Shown here: positions 43,932 through 52,732 of the stretch, piece by piece
Position numbering within the stretch: the stretch's first letter is position 1
Layout: the number at the start of each line of letters is the position of its first letter
Position numbers and translations under genes: made by a program
Source: Amycolatopsis sp. A133
GTDB lineage: Bacteria; Actinomycetota; Actinomycetes; Mycobacteriales; Pseudonocardiaceae
DNA: 64,000 nt
Direction: 5' to 3'
NCBI RefSeq assembly: GCF_031082405.1
Contig: NZ_JAVHJU010000025.1
Location: 186,001 to 250,000 of the forward strand
Notes under the pieces: model-generated
The model's database searches: none
What the model was told of the DNA's origin: nothing
The model's input: the letters and a program-made list of their open reading frames with translations, nothing else

Positions 43932-44996
43932 TCAACCGCCGATCGCGCTCATCGGCCGGATCGGCTGCGCGAACCCGGCGTCGTTGATCTCGTGGCCGGC
44001 GAGCTTGCCCCACATCGTCGCCCGCCAGGCGTCCGCCACCTCTTCATCGCGCGCGCCCGCGCGCACGAGGGAGCGCAGATCCGTCTCGTCGTTGCTGAAC
44101 AGGCAGGAGCGCACCGCGCCGTCGGCGGTCAGCCGCGTCCGCTCGCAGGCCGAGCAGAACGGCCGGGTCACCGACGCGATCACGCCGACGTCGCCGGGGC
44201 CGCCGTCGACCAGCCAGCGCTCGGCGGGCGCGCCGCCCCGTTCGGCCGGGAACGGCGTCAGGGCGAACGCGGAGCCCAGCATCTCGAGGATCTCGGCCGC
44301 GGTGATCATCTCGCCGCGGTTCCAGCCGTGCTGGGCGTCCAGCGGCATCTGCTCGATGAACCGCAGGTGGTAGCCCTCGTCGAGGCAGAACTTCAGCAGT
44401 GGGACGGCTTCGGTCTCGTTGAGCCCGCGGATCAGCACGGCGTTGACCTTCACCGGCGCCATCCCGGCGTCCCGCGCCGCCGCCAGACCGGCGACGACGT
44501 GCGAGAGCCGGTCGCGCCGGGTGATCTTCACGAACGTCTCGGGGTCGACGGTGTCGAGCGAGACGTTGATCCGGTTCAACCCGGCCTCGGCGAGCCCGGC
44601 CGCGCGCTTGACGAGGCCGATCCCGTTGGTGGTCATGGACAACCGTGGCCGGGGCGTCAGCGCCGTGATCCGCGCGACGAGGTCTTCGAGGCCCGGCCGC
44701 AGCAGCGGTTCCCCGCCGGTGAGCCGGATGTCGGTGACGCCGAGCATTTCGACGGCGATCCGCATCAGCCGGACCAGCTCGTCGTCGGTCAGCACCTGCT
44801 CGCCCGGCATCCAGTCGAGGCCTTCGGCGGGCATGCAGTAGGTGCAGCGCAGGTTGCACCGATCCGTCAGGGAAACCCGCAGATCGGTGGCCACCCGGCC
44901 GAAGGTGTCGATGAGATGGGGGTTCTCGGGCCTGGGCACGCGAGATGACCCTCGTGTACCGGGGACGCGAGGAAACCCGAGATCCACTGCTGTCAT
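43932..44996 (-). CDS. moaA: GTP 3',8-cyclase
   Basis: Radical SAM enzyme starting molybdenum-cofactor synthesis from GTP. 354 residues. N-terminal Fe-S motif DRCNLRCTYCMP (C47, C51, C54), GGEPLLRP, and C-terminal cluster cysteines in FCSACERTRLTADGAVRSCL. The conserved C-terminal GG (MSAIGG) is present. ATG at 44994-44996; the open frame further upstream is antisense to the MarR gene. Confidence 0.96.
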   Translation of the reverse strand: MTAVDLGFPRVPGTRGSSRVPRPENPHLIDTFGRVATDLRVSLTDRCNLRCTYCMPAEGLDWMPGEQVLTDDELVRLMRIAVEMLGVTDIRLTGGEPLLRPGLEDLVARITALTPRPRLSMTTNGIGLVKRAAGLAEAGLNRINVSLDTVDPETFVKITRRDRLSHVVAGLAAARDAGMAPVKVNAVLIRGLNETEAVPLLKFCLDEGYHLRFIEQMPLDAQHGWNRGEMITAAEILEMLGSAFALTPFPAERGGAPAERWLVDGGPGDVGVIASVTRPFCSACERTRLTADGAVRSCLFSNDETDLRSLVRAGARDEEVADAWRATMWGKLAGHEINDAGFAQPIRPMSAIGG

Positions 44997-45034
44997 TACG
45001 CCCAGGGTAGTCTCTGCAATGCCCGCTGGGATAC

Positions 45035-45063
45035 TTTGCGCACTGAGTTGTCCAGTGGGCGAA
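45035..45063. promoter_or_regulatory. inverted repeat in the moaA-MarR divergent region
   Basis: TTTGCGCACTG and CAGTGGGCGAA are 11-base arms (nine pairs match) with spacer AGTTGTC, 24 bases before the MarR start at 45087. A candidate operator for that MarR protein. Confidence 0.4.
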
Positions 45064-45086
45064 CTAACGTGCCGGGAGCAGAACTC

Positions 45087-45566
45087 GTGACGGAAAAGAC
45101 TTACCCGGTCACCGAAGAGGAACTCTTCCGCTTTGCGGAATTGGGCCGCCAGGGCAGTACCTTCACCGTCCTGCGGCACGCCAGGATCGCCGAGCGGATG
45201 GGCCTGTCCGGTACCGACCACAAAGCGTTCGACCTCGTCGTCCAGGCTGGTGGGCCGCTCACCGCCGGCCGGATCGCCGGGCTGACGGGCCTGTCGACGG
45301 GCGCGGTCACCGGCGTCATCGACCGGCTGGAGAAGGTCGGCCTGGTGCGCCGGGTGCGCGACCCCGAAGACCGCCGCAAGGTCCTCGTCGAGGTGGTGCC
45401 GGGGGCGGCCGAACGGTTCGCGCCGCTCTTCGAGTCGGCCTTCGACGCCCTTCGCGAGCAGCTCGCGCAGTTCTCCCCGGCCGAGCGAAAAGTGATCGAG
45501 CGTTATCAGAACGTCATCCTCGAGCAGCTGCGCGCCGAGGTCATGGAGAAGGCGCGCCCCGCGTAG
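45087..45566 (+). CDS. MarR-family transcriptional regulator
   Basis: A 159-residue MarR protein with recognition helix region GRIAGLTGLSTGAVTGVIDR and wing RVRDPEDRRKVLVEVVPGA. GTG at 45087 has GGGAG ten bases upstream; GTG 45069 is an alternative. It diverges from moaA and precedes the molybdate-sensing gene, so a role in cofactor-gene control is possible, though not shown. Confidence 0.9.
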   Translation: MTEKTYPVTEEELFRFAELGRQGSTFTVLRHARIAERMGLSGTDHKAFDLVVQAGGPLTAGRIAGLTGLSTGAVTGVIDRLEKVGLVRRVRDPEDRRKVLVEVVPGAAERFAPLFESAFDALREQLAQFSPAERKVIERYQNVILEQLRAEVMEKARPA

Positions 45567-45599
45567 CTTTTCCTCAACTGCGGAGATAATGTCTGCGGC

Positions 45600-46004
45600 A
45601 TGCCGCAATTTCGGTTGTCCGAGGCCGCGCGCCTGCTCGGGGTCAGTGACGACACCGTCCGGAGGTGGGTGCGCGCGGGGCAGCTGACCGCAACCGACGA
45701 CGCCGCCGGCCGCAAGGTCGTCGACGGCGCCCAGCTGGCCGGGTTCGCCCGGGCGCAGGCCGCCGCGCCCGAAGACCCGACCGCGGTCGGGCGGTCCGCC
45801 CGCAATAGGTTCGTGGGGCTGGTCACCGAGGTCGTCGCCGACAAGGTGATGGCGCAGGTGGAACTGCAGTGCGGGGCGCACCGCGTGGTGTCCCTGATGA
45901 GTACGGAAGCCGTCCGCGAGCTGGGTCTGCGCCCGGGGGTACTCGCGGTCGCGGTGGTCAAGGCGACCACTGTTGTGGTGGAGACACCGGAAGGAAGTCG
46001 ATGA
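45600..46004 (+). CDS. HTH-TOBE molybdopterin-binding (molybdate-responsive) protein
   Basis: A 134-residue protein. An MerR-like HTH (FRLSEAARLLGVSDDTVRRW, about residues 4-50) is joined to a TOBE/MOP domain (about 65-131: NRFVGLVTEVVADKVMAQVE, STEAVRELGLRPG, VVKATTVVVE) that binds molybdate. It is the usual small ModE-like gene preceding modA in Actinobacteria and probably senses molybdate to regulate modABC. GATAAT nine bases before the ATG suggests a near-leaderless transcript. Stop overlaps modA start (ATGA). Confidence 0.92.
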   Translation: MPQFRLSEAARLLGVSDDTVRRWVRAGQLTATDDAAGRKVVDGAQLAGFARAQAAAPEDPTAVGRSARNRFVGLVTEVVADKVMAQVELQCGAHRVVSLMSTEAVRELGLRPGVLAVAVVKATTVVVETPEGSR

Positions 46005-46870
46005 ACCAGCCCGCTTTTCGGGGGTCCGGGTGGCGAAGCCCCCGGCCCGGGGCGAAGCCCCGGTTGTCACAGCTCGCTCTCGCCGTCGCGGCCGTTGCCC
46101 TGTTCGCGGGCGCGTGCAGCAGCTCGGACGAGCCCAGCACGCAGCCCGGCGCGTCGGTCACCGCGCCCGCGCCCAAGGGGGCCGCGAACACCGGTGGCGG
46201 CACGCTGACCGTGTTCGCCGCCGCGTCGCTCACCGAGTCGTTCACCGCGCTCGGCAAGGCGTTCGAAGCCCAGCACGCCGGCGTGACCGTGAAGTTCAGC
46301 TTCGCGGGCTCGTCCACCCTGGTGCAGCAGCTGACCAACGGCGCGAAGGCCGACGTCCTCGCCTCCGCCGACCAGGCCACCATGGACAAGGCCGTCCAGG
46401 ACGGCGTGATCGACGGCCAGGCGAGCGTGTTCGCCACGAACAAGCTGGCCATCGCCGTCGCGCCGGGCAATCCGAAGGGCATCAAGTCCTTCGCCGACCT
46501 CAACAAGGCCGGCCTGAACGTGATCACCTGTGCCCCGCAGGTGCCGTGCGGCGCGGCGGCCAAGAAGGTCGAGACGGCCACCGGCGTCACGCTCAAGCCG
46601 AAGAGCGAAGAGCAGGACGTCAAGCAGGTGCTGAACAAGGTCGTGTCCGGTGACGCCGACGCGGGCCTGGTCTACGTCACCGACACGACGTCGGCCGCGG
46701 GCAAGGTCGACAAGGTCGAATTCCCCGAGGCGGCCCAGGCAGCCAACAGCTACCCGATCGCCGCGATCAAGGGCGGCCAGGCCGACCTCGCGCGCCAGTT
46801 CGAGGAGTTCGTCCTCGGTGCCCAGGGCAAGAACGAGCTGACGAAGGCCGGGTTCGGTTCTGCGCAGTAG
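46001..46870 (+). CDS. modA: molybdate ABC transporter substrate-binding lipoprotein
   Basis: Exported molybdate receptor, 289 residues, signal peptide with Cys39 (FAGACSSS). The mature domain shows LTVFAAASLTESFTALGKAF, FSFAGSSTLVQQLTNGAKAD, VLASADQATMDKA and SGDADAGLVYVTD, all typical of ModA. Starts at ATG 46001, overlapping the previous stop. Confidence 0.95.
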   Translation: MNQPAFRGSGWRSPRPGAKPRLSQLALAVAAVALFAGACSSSDEPSTQPGASVTAPAPKGAANTGGGTLTVFAAASLTESFTALGKAFEAQHAGVTVKFSFAGSSTLVQQLTNGAKADVLASADQATMDKAVQDGVIDGQASVFATNKLAIAVAPGNPKGIKSFADLNKAGLNVITCAPQVPCGAAAKKVETATGVTLKPKSEEQDVKQVLNKVVSGDADAGLVYVTDTTSAAGKVDKVEFPEAAQAANSYPIAAIKGGQADLARQFEEFVLGAQGKNELTKAGFGSAQ

Positions 46871-46928
46871 GCGGTCCGCGGGTGGCCGGCGGGGGCCCGC
46901 CCCGGCCGGCCACGCGCGCGTCCCGTGG

Positions 46929-47696
46929 GTGCTCGGGGTGCCGGCCGCGCTCGCGCTGGCGCTGGTGGTGCTGCCGGTCGTCGGGCTGCTGGTCCGCACG
47001 GACCTGACCCGGCTGCCGTCGCTGATCGGCACGCCGTCGTCGCTGCACGCGCTGCGGCTGTCGCTGATCACCGCCGGGCTGTCCACGGCGGCCTGCGTGC
47101 TGCTCGGCGTGCCGCTGGCCGTCGTGCTCGCCAGGGCCCGGTTCGCCGGCGTCCGGCTGCTGCGCTCGATCGTGCTGCTGCCGCTGGTCCTGCCGCCGGT
47201 CGTCGGCGGCCTCGCACTGCTCTACCTGCTCGGCCGCAAGGGCTTCCTCGGCGCCCTGATCACGGCGCTGACCGGGGAGTCCGTGCCGTTCACCACGGCC
47301 GCCGTGGTCATCGCGCAGACGTTCGTCGCAATGCCGTTCCTGGTGGTCAGCCTCGAAGGCGCGCTGCGCGGCTCCGGCGACCGCTACGAGCAGGTCGCCG
47401 CGACGCTCGGCGCGCGCCCGTGGACGGTGTTCCGCCGGGTGACGCTGCCGCTGCTGCTGCCCGCGCTCGGCTCCGGCGTCGTCCTCAGCTTCGCCCGCGC
47501 GCTCGGGGAGTTCGGGGCCACGATCACCTTCGCCGGCAGCCTCGAAGACGTCACCCGCACCCTGCCGCTCGAGGTCTACACGCAGGCCGAAGTGGACATC
47601 GACAGCGCGGTGGCGCTCGCGCTGCTGCTCATCGTCGTGGCCGTCGTCGTCATCGCCGTCGCGCGGCCGCGCTCGTGGGAAGGCGGCCTCCGGTGA
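46929..47696 (+). CDS. modB: molybdate ABC transporter permease
   Basis: Membrane channel of ModABC. At least 255 residues, with five or six helices; the ModB loop EQVAATLGARPWTVFRRVTL is followed by PLLLPALGSGVVLSFARALG and EFGATITFAG. The first supported start is GTG 46929, but the upstream Arg-rich frame (RRSAGGRRGPAP) resembles actinobacterial ModB N-termini, so translation may begin at CTG 46860. ModC follows with a GTGA overlap. Confidence 0.93.
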   Translation: MLGVPAALALALVVLPVVGLLVRTDLTRLPSLIGTPSSLHALRLSLITAGLSTAACVLLGVPLAVVLARARFAGVRLLRSIVLLPLVLPPVVGGLALLYLLGRKGFLGALITALTGESVPFTTAAVVIAQTFVAMPFLVVSLEGALRGSGDRYEQVAATLGARPWTVFRRVTLPLLLPALGSGVVLSFARALGEFGATITFAGSLEDVTRTLPLEVYTQAEVDIDSAVALALLLIVVAVVVIAVARPRSWEGGLR

Positions 47697-48760
47697 GCCT
47701 CGCCGCCCGGATCGCCGCCGTGCGCGGCTCGTTCGACCTCGACGTGGACTTCGCCGTGCCCGCCGGGCACGTGCTGGCGCTGCTCGGCCCGAACGGCTCC
47801 GGCAAGTCGACGGTCCTAAGCTGTCTCGCCGGGCTGATCACCCCGGCGTCGGCGGAGATCGCGGTGGCCGGCCGGGCGCTGGCCGGCGTGCCGCCGCACC
47901 GGCGCGGGATCGGGCTGCTCTCCCAGGACGCCCTGCTCTTCCCGCACCTGTCCGCAGTGGACAACGTGGCGTTCTCGCCGCGCTCGACCGGGGCCGGCCG
48001 CCGCGCCGCGCGGGAGCGTGCCCTCTTCTGGCTGGCGGAAGTGGACGCCGTCGAGCTCGCCGACCGGCGGCCCGGGCAGTTGTCCGGCGGGCAGGCCCAA
48101 CGCGTCGCGATCGCCAGGGCGCTCGCCGCCGAGCCGGAGCTGCTGCTGCTCGACGAGCCGTTCGCCGCCCTCGACGTCGACGCCGCGCCGTCGATCCGCG
48201 GGCTGCTGCGGCGGGTGCTCAAGACCGGGCCGACGACCGTGCTCGTCACGCACGACCCACTGGACGCGCTCGCGCTCGCCGACCACGTCGCGGTGCTGCA
48301 CGACGGCCGGATCGTCGAACGCGGCCCGACCCGTGAAGTGCTTTCCGCCCCGCGGACGCCGTTCACCGCGCGGATCGCCGGCCTCAACCTCGTCGCCGGC
48401 ACCGCCGTCGCCGAAGGCCTGCGGACGCCGTCCGGCGAGGTCGTCAGCGGCATCCCCGCGCCCGACGTGGTGCCGGGCGAGCCCGCGGTGGCGGTGTTCC
48501 CGCCCAACGCCGTCGCCGTCTACGCCCGTGACGGCGAGCACCACGGCAGCCCGCGCAACACCGCCGACGCCGTCGTCTCGGCCCTGGAACCGCACGGACC
48601 GGTGATCCGGATCCGGGCCGAGGGCGACGGCTGGGCCCACGGCCTCACCGCCGACCTCACCCCGGCCGCCGTCGCCGAGCTCGCCCTGGAGCCCGGCTCG
48701 GCGGTGACGCTGTCGGTGAAGGCCGCGACCGTGGCGATCCACCCGGCCGCGGCCTCCTGA
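47693..48760 (+). CDS. modC: molybdate ABC transporter ATP-binding protein
   Basis: A 355-residue ATPase. Walker A GPNGSGKST, Q-loop LLSQDALLFPHLS, signature LSGGQAQRVAIARALA, Walker B LLLLDEPFAALD and switch His VLVTHDPLDAL. A C-terminal TOBE domain (about 285-352: SALEPHGPVIRIRAEGDGWA) may bind molybdate and give trans-inhibition. The 3' end is two bases from the convergent multicopper oxidase gene. Confidence 0.95.
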   Translation: MSLAARIAAVRGSFDLDVDFAVPAGHVLALLGPNGSGKSTVLSCLAGLITPASAEIAVAGRALAGVPPHRRGIGLLSQDALLFPHLSAVDNVAFSPRSTGAGRRAARERALFWLAEVDAVELADRRPGQLSGGQAQRVAIARALAAEPELLLLDEPFAALDVDAAPSIRGLLRRVLKTGPTTVLVTHDPLDALALADHVAVLHDGRIVERGPTREVLSAPRTPFTARIAGLNLVAGTAVAEGLRTPSGEVVSGIPAPDVVPGEPAVAVFPPNAVAVYARDGEHHGSPRNTADAVVSALEPHGPVIRIRAEGDGWAHGLTADLTPAAVAELALEPGSAVTLSVKAATVAIHPAAAS

Positions 48761-48762
48761 CC

Positions 48763-50538
48763 TCAGGCCGCTTCGTGGTGGTGACCGCCGCCCGGGTGGA
48801 CGTGGAACTTCGCGACCTCCGGCGGGTGCACGACGAACGGCCGCATCATGCCCTCGTCCTCGTGGTCGAGGATGTGGCAGTGGTACATGAACTCGCCGGT
48901 GCCGCCCCCGAACTGCCCGGCGACGCTCACCCACTGGCCCGGGTTGACGATGATCGTGTCCTTCCAGCCCTCCTCGTACTTCTCCAGCGGGACGTCGGTG
49001 AAGCCGTCGATCGGCGCGGTCGTCCGCTCGGTGGCCTGGTCGAACGTGGTGGTGAAGCGCCGCCGGAACAGCGCCTGGAACTCCGTCAGGTGGATGTGGA
49101 TCGGGTGCGCGGGACCGCCGTTGGCCACGTGCAGGATGTTCCACACCGCCCACCGGTCGTGGTTGATGAAGATCCCGGTGGTGTCGTCGAAGAGCCGCCC
49201 GATCATCCGGAACGTCTTCAGGCCGCCGGCCGGGTCCTGGACCTGGACGATCCCCTCGCCGCCCGGGTCCGCCTCGACCTGCTCGAGGTCCCACATCTCC
49301 GGGTGGCCCGCCTTGTTGAGCAGCAGCGCGATCCAGACGTGGTCGTGGTCCTCCGGCAGCGTCGTGCCGTGCACCAGCCGCGTGTAGGACGTCGAGATCT
49401 TCTCCGGCAGCCGGAACGGGTCGTGCTTCGCCCCGCCGTCGACGCGGAACTCCATCAGGTCCGGCTCGACCTCGCCCAGCCGCGGGTCGGCGTTGCGCAG
49501 CTTGAGCTTCTGCCCCTTGAAGCGGCTGAAATCGATCAGGACGTCGAACCGCTCGGCCGGGGCGACGGTCAGCCCGCCCGCGGGCAGCTGCGCCGGCGCG
49601 GCCAGCAGACCGCCGTCGGTGCCGATCAGGCGGACGGCGTCGTTGACCGGCACGTTGTTCTCGTCGACCAGATTCAGCGTGTAGAACCGCGAGTTCGCCG
49701 CGTTGAGCAGCCGGAAGCGGTACCACCGCGCGTCGACGTCGAGGTGCGGCCAGACCACGCCGTTGACCAGGTTGAACGGGCCCGTGAACGGGATCGCCGG
49801 GCCGTTCTCGATGTACGGGAACTTGAAGAGCAGCTGCCCGGTGAGCTCGCCGGTCGCCGGGTCGCGGTCCAGGTTCCGGTCGGTGATGATCAGCGGGATC
49901 TCGTGGTCGCCGTGCGGCAGGCCGAGCGCGTCCTCCTCGTCGTCGCGGATCAGGTACATCCCCGCGAGGCCGGTGTGGACGTTGAAGCGCGTGATCGCCA
50001 TGGCGTGGTCGTGGTACCACAGCGGCATCGCCGGCTGGCGGTTCTGGTACTCGGCCAGCTGGGACGTCCCCTCGAGGCCGGCGTTGTGCGCCCAGCCGTC
50101 GTTGCCCGCGTTGGTGCGCGCGCCGTGGAGGTGCACGACCGTCCACGCCGGCAGGTCCGCGACCCCCTCCACGATCCGGTAGCCGGGCTGGTCGAGTTCG
50201 CGGCCCGGCCGGCTGGCCGGCGCCGTGGGCAGCGGGCCCTCGACGGCCACGAGCGGGAACTCGCCCTCGATTTCGTTCGACCACGAAATCCGCAGCTGCT
50301 TGCCGCTGCGCACTTCGATCGTCGGACCCGGGAAATGCCCTGCGTACGTCCACAACGTACTTTCGGGCAATTCCGAGTGCAGCCGCTGCCGCTTTGCGAT
50401 CATCGGAACCGTGATCATTTCCCGGTGGCGGGGCCGGAACACGGGTGGAACACGCAGCGGGTCCAGGAACTTGGTGAGCCCCCAGTTCGGAGCGGTGATC
50501 GGCCCGGTCGTCGCCGGGCGCTCGATGATTTCGGTCAT
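48763..50538 (-). CDS. multicopper oxidase (bilirubin oxidase/CotA/phenoxazinone-synthase-like)
   Basis: Copper enzyme oxidising phenolic or similar substrates with reduction of oxygen to water. 591 residues. Copper ligands: HLHGAR, WYHDHAM, HPIHIHLTEFQ and HCHILDHEDEGMM (with the type 1 Met). A His-rich tail GGGHHHEAA ends the protein. No obvious Sec signal precedes the first domain, as in CotA-like and phenoxazinone synthase-like enzymes. ATG at 50536-50538 has GGGGGAG four bases upstream. Confidence 0.93.
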   Translation of the reverse strand: MTEIIERPATTGPITAPNWGLTKFLDPLRVPPVFRPRHREMITVPMIAKRQRLHSELPESTLWTYAGHFPGPTIEVRSGKQLRISWSNEIEGEFPLVAVEGPLPTAPASRPGRELDQPGYRIVEGVADLPAWTVVHLHGARTNAGNDGWAHNAGLEGTSQLAEYQNRQPAMPLWYHDHAMAITRFNVHTGLAGMYLIRDDEEDALGLPHGDHEIPLIITDRNLDRDPATGELTGQLLFKFPYIENGPAIPFTGPFNLVNGVVWPHLDVDARWYRFRLLNAANSRFYTLNLVDENNVPVNDAVRLIGTDGGLLAAPAQLPAGGLTVAPAERFDVLIDFSRFKGQKLKLRNADPRLGEVEPDLMEFRVDGGAKHDPFRLPEKISTSYTRLVHGTTLPEDHDHVWIALLLNKAGHPEMWDLEQVEADPGGEGIVQVQDPAGGLKTFRMIGRLFDDTTGIFINHDRWAVWNILHVANGGPAHPIHIHLTEFQALFRRRFTTTFDQATERTTAPIDGFTDVPLEKYEEGWKDTIIVNPGQWVSVAGQFGGGTGEFMYHCHILDHEDEGMMRPFVVHPPEVAKFHVHPGGGHHHEAA

Positions 50539-50688
50539 TGTTCTCCCCCTTCGGTGCGGGGGCAGGAAGAATTGCACGGCGACGCACGTGGCGCCGACGT
50601 CGAAAAGTATTCCCCCGAACCCCCTCGGTGACCGGGTACGCGACTCCCCTCGCGATACCGGCAATTCCAATGGTAGCCCTTTTTGGCG

Positions 50689-50717
50689 TATCACGCAGGT
50701 GTCTCGCGCGCGTGATA
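50689..50717. promoter_or_regulatory. inverted repeat upstream of the HAD gene
   Basis: TATCACGC and GCGTGATA are perfect 8-base arms separated by 13 bases, ending 12 bases before the HAD start codon. It could be an operator overlapping the promoter. The 190-bp space also serves the divergent multicopper oxidase gene. Confidence 0.45.
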
Positions 50718-50728
50718 GGTTCCCGACC

Positions 50729-51523
50729 ATGAACGAACGCCGGTGGACGTACCTCTCCGACATGGACGGCGTCCTGGTGAAGGAGGAGCACCTCGTCCCG
50801 GGGGCCGACGAGTTCCTCGCCGAGCTGAAGGCGAACGGCATCGGCTTCCTGGTGCTGACGAACAACTCGATCTACACCCCGCGCGACCTGCGGGCGCGGC
50901 TGGAGCGCACCGGGCTCGACATCCCCGAGGAGTCGATCTGGACCTCGGCGCTGGCGACCGCGAAGTTCCTCTCGTCGCAGCGGCCGAACGGCTCGGCGTA
51001 CGTCATCGGCGAAGCGGGCCTCACGACGGCGCTGCACGAGGTCGGTTACGTGCTGACCGAGCGCGACCCCGACTACGTCGTGCTGGGCGAGACCCGCACG
51101 TACAGCTTCAGCGCGATCACCCGCGCGATCCGGCTGATCGAGGGCGGCGCGAAGTTCATCGCGACGAACCCCGACGCGACCGGCCCGAGCGTGGAGGGCT
51201 CGATGCCGGCCACCGGGTCCGTCGCGGCGCTGATCGAGAAGGCCACCGGGCGCTCGCCCTACTACGTCGGCAAGCCGAACCCGCTGATGATGCGCTCGGC
51301 GCTGCGCCGGCTCGGCGCGCACTCGGAGTCGACGCTGATGATCGGCGACCGGATGGACACCGACGTGCACTCGGGCATCGAGGCCGGGCTGCAGACGATC
51401 CTGGTGCTCACCGGCATATCCACCCCGGAGTCGGCCGAACGCTATCCGTACCGGCCCACGATGGTGATCGACTCGGTCGCTGACCTGATCGGGCGGACCC
51501 TGGACCCGTTCGGCGAAGGCTGA
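50729..51523 (+). CDS. HAD-IIA family phosphatase (NagD-like)
   Basis: A 264-residue HAD phosphatase with DxD motif YLSDMDGVLVKEE, motif II LTNNS, lysine motif YYVGKPNPLMM and motif IV MIGDRMDTDVHSGIEAGLQT. Related to NagD/AraL sugar or nucleotide phosphatases; substrate unknown. ATG at 50729. Confidence 0.93.
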   Translation: MNERRWTYLSDMDGVLVKEEHLVPGADEFLAELKANGIGFLVLTNNSIYTPRDLRARLERTGLDIPEESIWTSALATAKFLSSQRPNGSAYVIGEAGLTTALHEVGYVLTERDPDYVVLGETRTYSFSAITRAIRLIEGGAKFIATNPDATGPSVEGSMPATGSVAALIEKATGRSPYYVGKPNPLMMRSALRRLGAHSESTLMIGDRMDTDVHSGIEAGLQTILVLTGISTPESAERYPYRPTMVIDSVADLIGRTLDPFGEG

Positions 51524-51560
51524 CCACCGGCCGGGCGGCCGGAGGGCTTATCGTCACCGG

Positions 51561-52361
51561 ATGAGCAAGTCGACGTACGTGGTCGGCGACGTCCACGGCC
51601 ACCGTGACGAACTCGCCGCCGCGCTGAGATCCGAAGGCCTGGTCGACGAGGAGAACAACTGGTCGGGCGGTGAAGACCAGTTGTGGTTCCTCGGCGACTT
51701 CGTCGACCGCGGCCCGGACGGCGTGGGCGCGATCGACCTGGTCATGCGGCTCGAAGCGCAGGCGGCCGAGGCCGGCGGCCAGGTGCAGACGCTGCTGGGC
51801 AACCACGAGATCCTCGCGCTCGGGATGTACCACTTCGGCGACGAGCCGGTGCCGTCCGACTTCGGCCCGCGCAGCTTCGCCCGCAGCTGGGAGATCAACG
51901 GCGGCCTGCTGTCGGACCAGGACCGCCTGACCCCGGAGCACATCGAGTGGCTGACCGCGCGCCCGCTGGCCGCGGTCGCCGCCGACCACCTGCTGCTGCA
52001 CTCGGACACGCTCGAGTACCTCGACTGGGGCTCGTCGATCGAGGAGATCAACGAGGCGGCGGGCGACATCCTCGCGGGGTCCGACATCGAGGCGTGGTGG
52101 GACGTCTGGCGCCGCATGACGACGCGCTACGCCTTCCGCGGCCCGGACGGCGAAGAGAACGCGCAGAAGCTGATGGACGTCCTCGGCGGGTCGCGGATCG
52201 TGCACGGGCACAGCGTCATCGCCGACCAGTTGGGGATCCACCCGACGCAGATCGAAGGCCCGTTCCTGTACGCGGGCGGCAAGGCACTCGGCGTCGACGG
52301 CGGCCTGTTCGTCGGCGGGCCGTGCCTGGTGGTGCCGCTGCCGTACGAGCCGGAGTCCTAG
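51561..52361 (+). CDS. calcineurin-like metallophosphoesterase
   Basis: A 266-residue metallophosphatase. Metal motifs are GDVHGHRDEL, LGDFVDRGPDGVGAI, LLGNHEILALGM, LLLHSD and VHGHS. This resembles the Ser/Thr phosphatase PrpA/Shelph-like bacterial group. ATG at 51561. Its end overlaps the convergent yccF by four bases. Confidence 0.92.
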   Translation: MSKSTYVVGDVHGHRDELAAALRSEGLVDEENNWSGGEDQLWFLGDFVDRGPDGVGAIDLVMRLEAQAAEAGGQVQTLLGNHEILALGMYHFGDEPVPSDFGPRSFARSWEINGGLLSDQDRLTPEHIEWLTARPLAAVAADHLLLHSDTLEYLDWGSSIEEINEAAGDILAGSDIEAWWDVWRRMTTRYAFRGPDGEENAQKLMDVLGGSRIVHGHSVIADQLGIHPTQIEGPFLYAGGKALGVDGGLFVGGPCLVVPLPYEPES

Positions 52362-52732
52362 GCGATCTCGACGATCTCCTTGCCGAGCGGGACGAGCGAC
52401 ACGGGGATCATCTTGAAGTTCGCGACGCCGAGCGGGATGCCGACGATCGTGAGGCACAGCGCGATGCCGGTGAAGACGTGCCCGAGGGCGAGCCACCACC
52501 CCGCGAAGACGAACCAGACGACGTTCCCGACGCACGACGCGGCGCCCGCGTCCCGCCGGTCGACAACCGTGCGGCCGAACGGCCAGAACGCGTAGCGCGC
52601 GATCCGGAACGACGCCAGCCCGAACGGGATGGTGACGATCAGGACGCAGCAGATCGCGCCGGCGATCAGGTAGCCCACGGCCATCCAGAAGCCGCACAGG
52701 ACGAGCCAGATGATGTTCAGCAGGGTGCGCAT
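52358..52732 (-). CDS. YccF-family membrane protein
   Basis: A 124-residue inner-membrane protein with two near-duplicate YccF units, LLNIIWLVLCGFWMAVGYLI ... IPFGLASFRIARYAFWPFGR and VGNVVWFVFAGWWLALGHVF ... IPLGVANFKMIPVSLVPLGK. Start ATG overlaps the stop codon of the PhzF gene (TGATG). Function unknown. Confidence 0.92.
   Translation of the reverse strand: MRTLLNIIWLVLCGFWMAVGYLIAGAICCVLIVTIPFGLASFRIARYAFWPFGRTVVDRRDAGAASCVGNVVWFVFAGWWLALGHVFTGIALCLTIVGIPLGVANFKMIPVSLVPLGKEIVEIA

Noticed and set aside
47816..51370. 1184-codon minus-strand open frame across modC, the oxidase and the HAD gene
   Set aside because: It runs out of frame through three well-supported genes on both strands.
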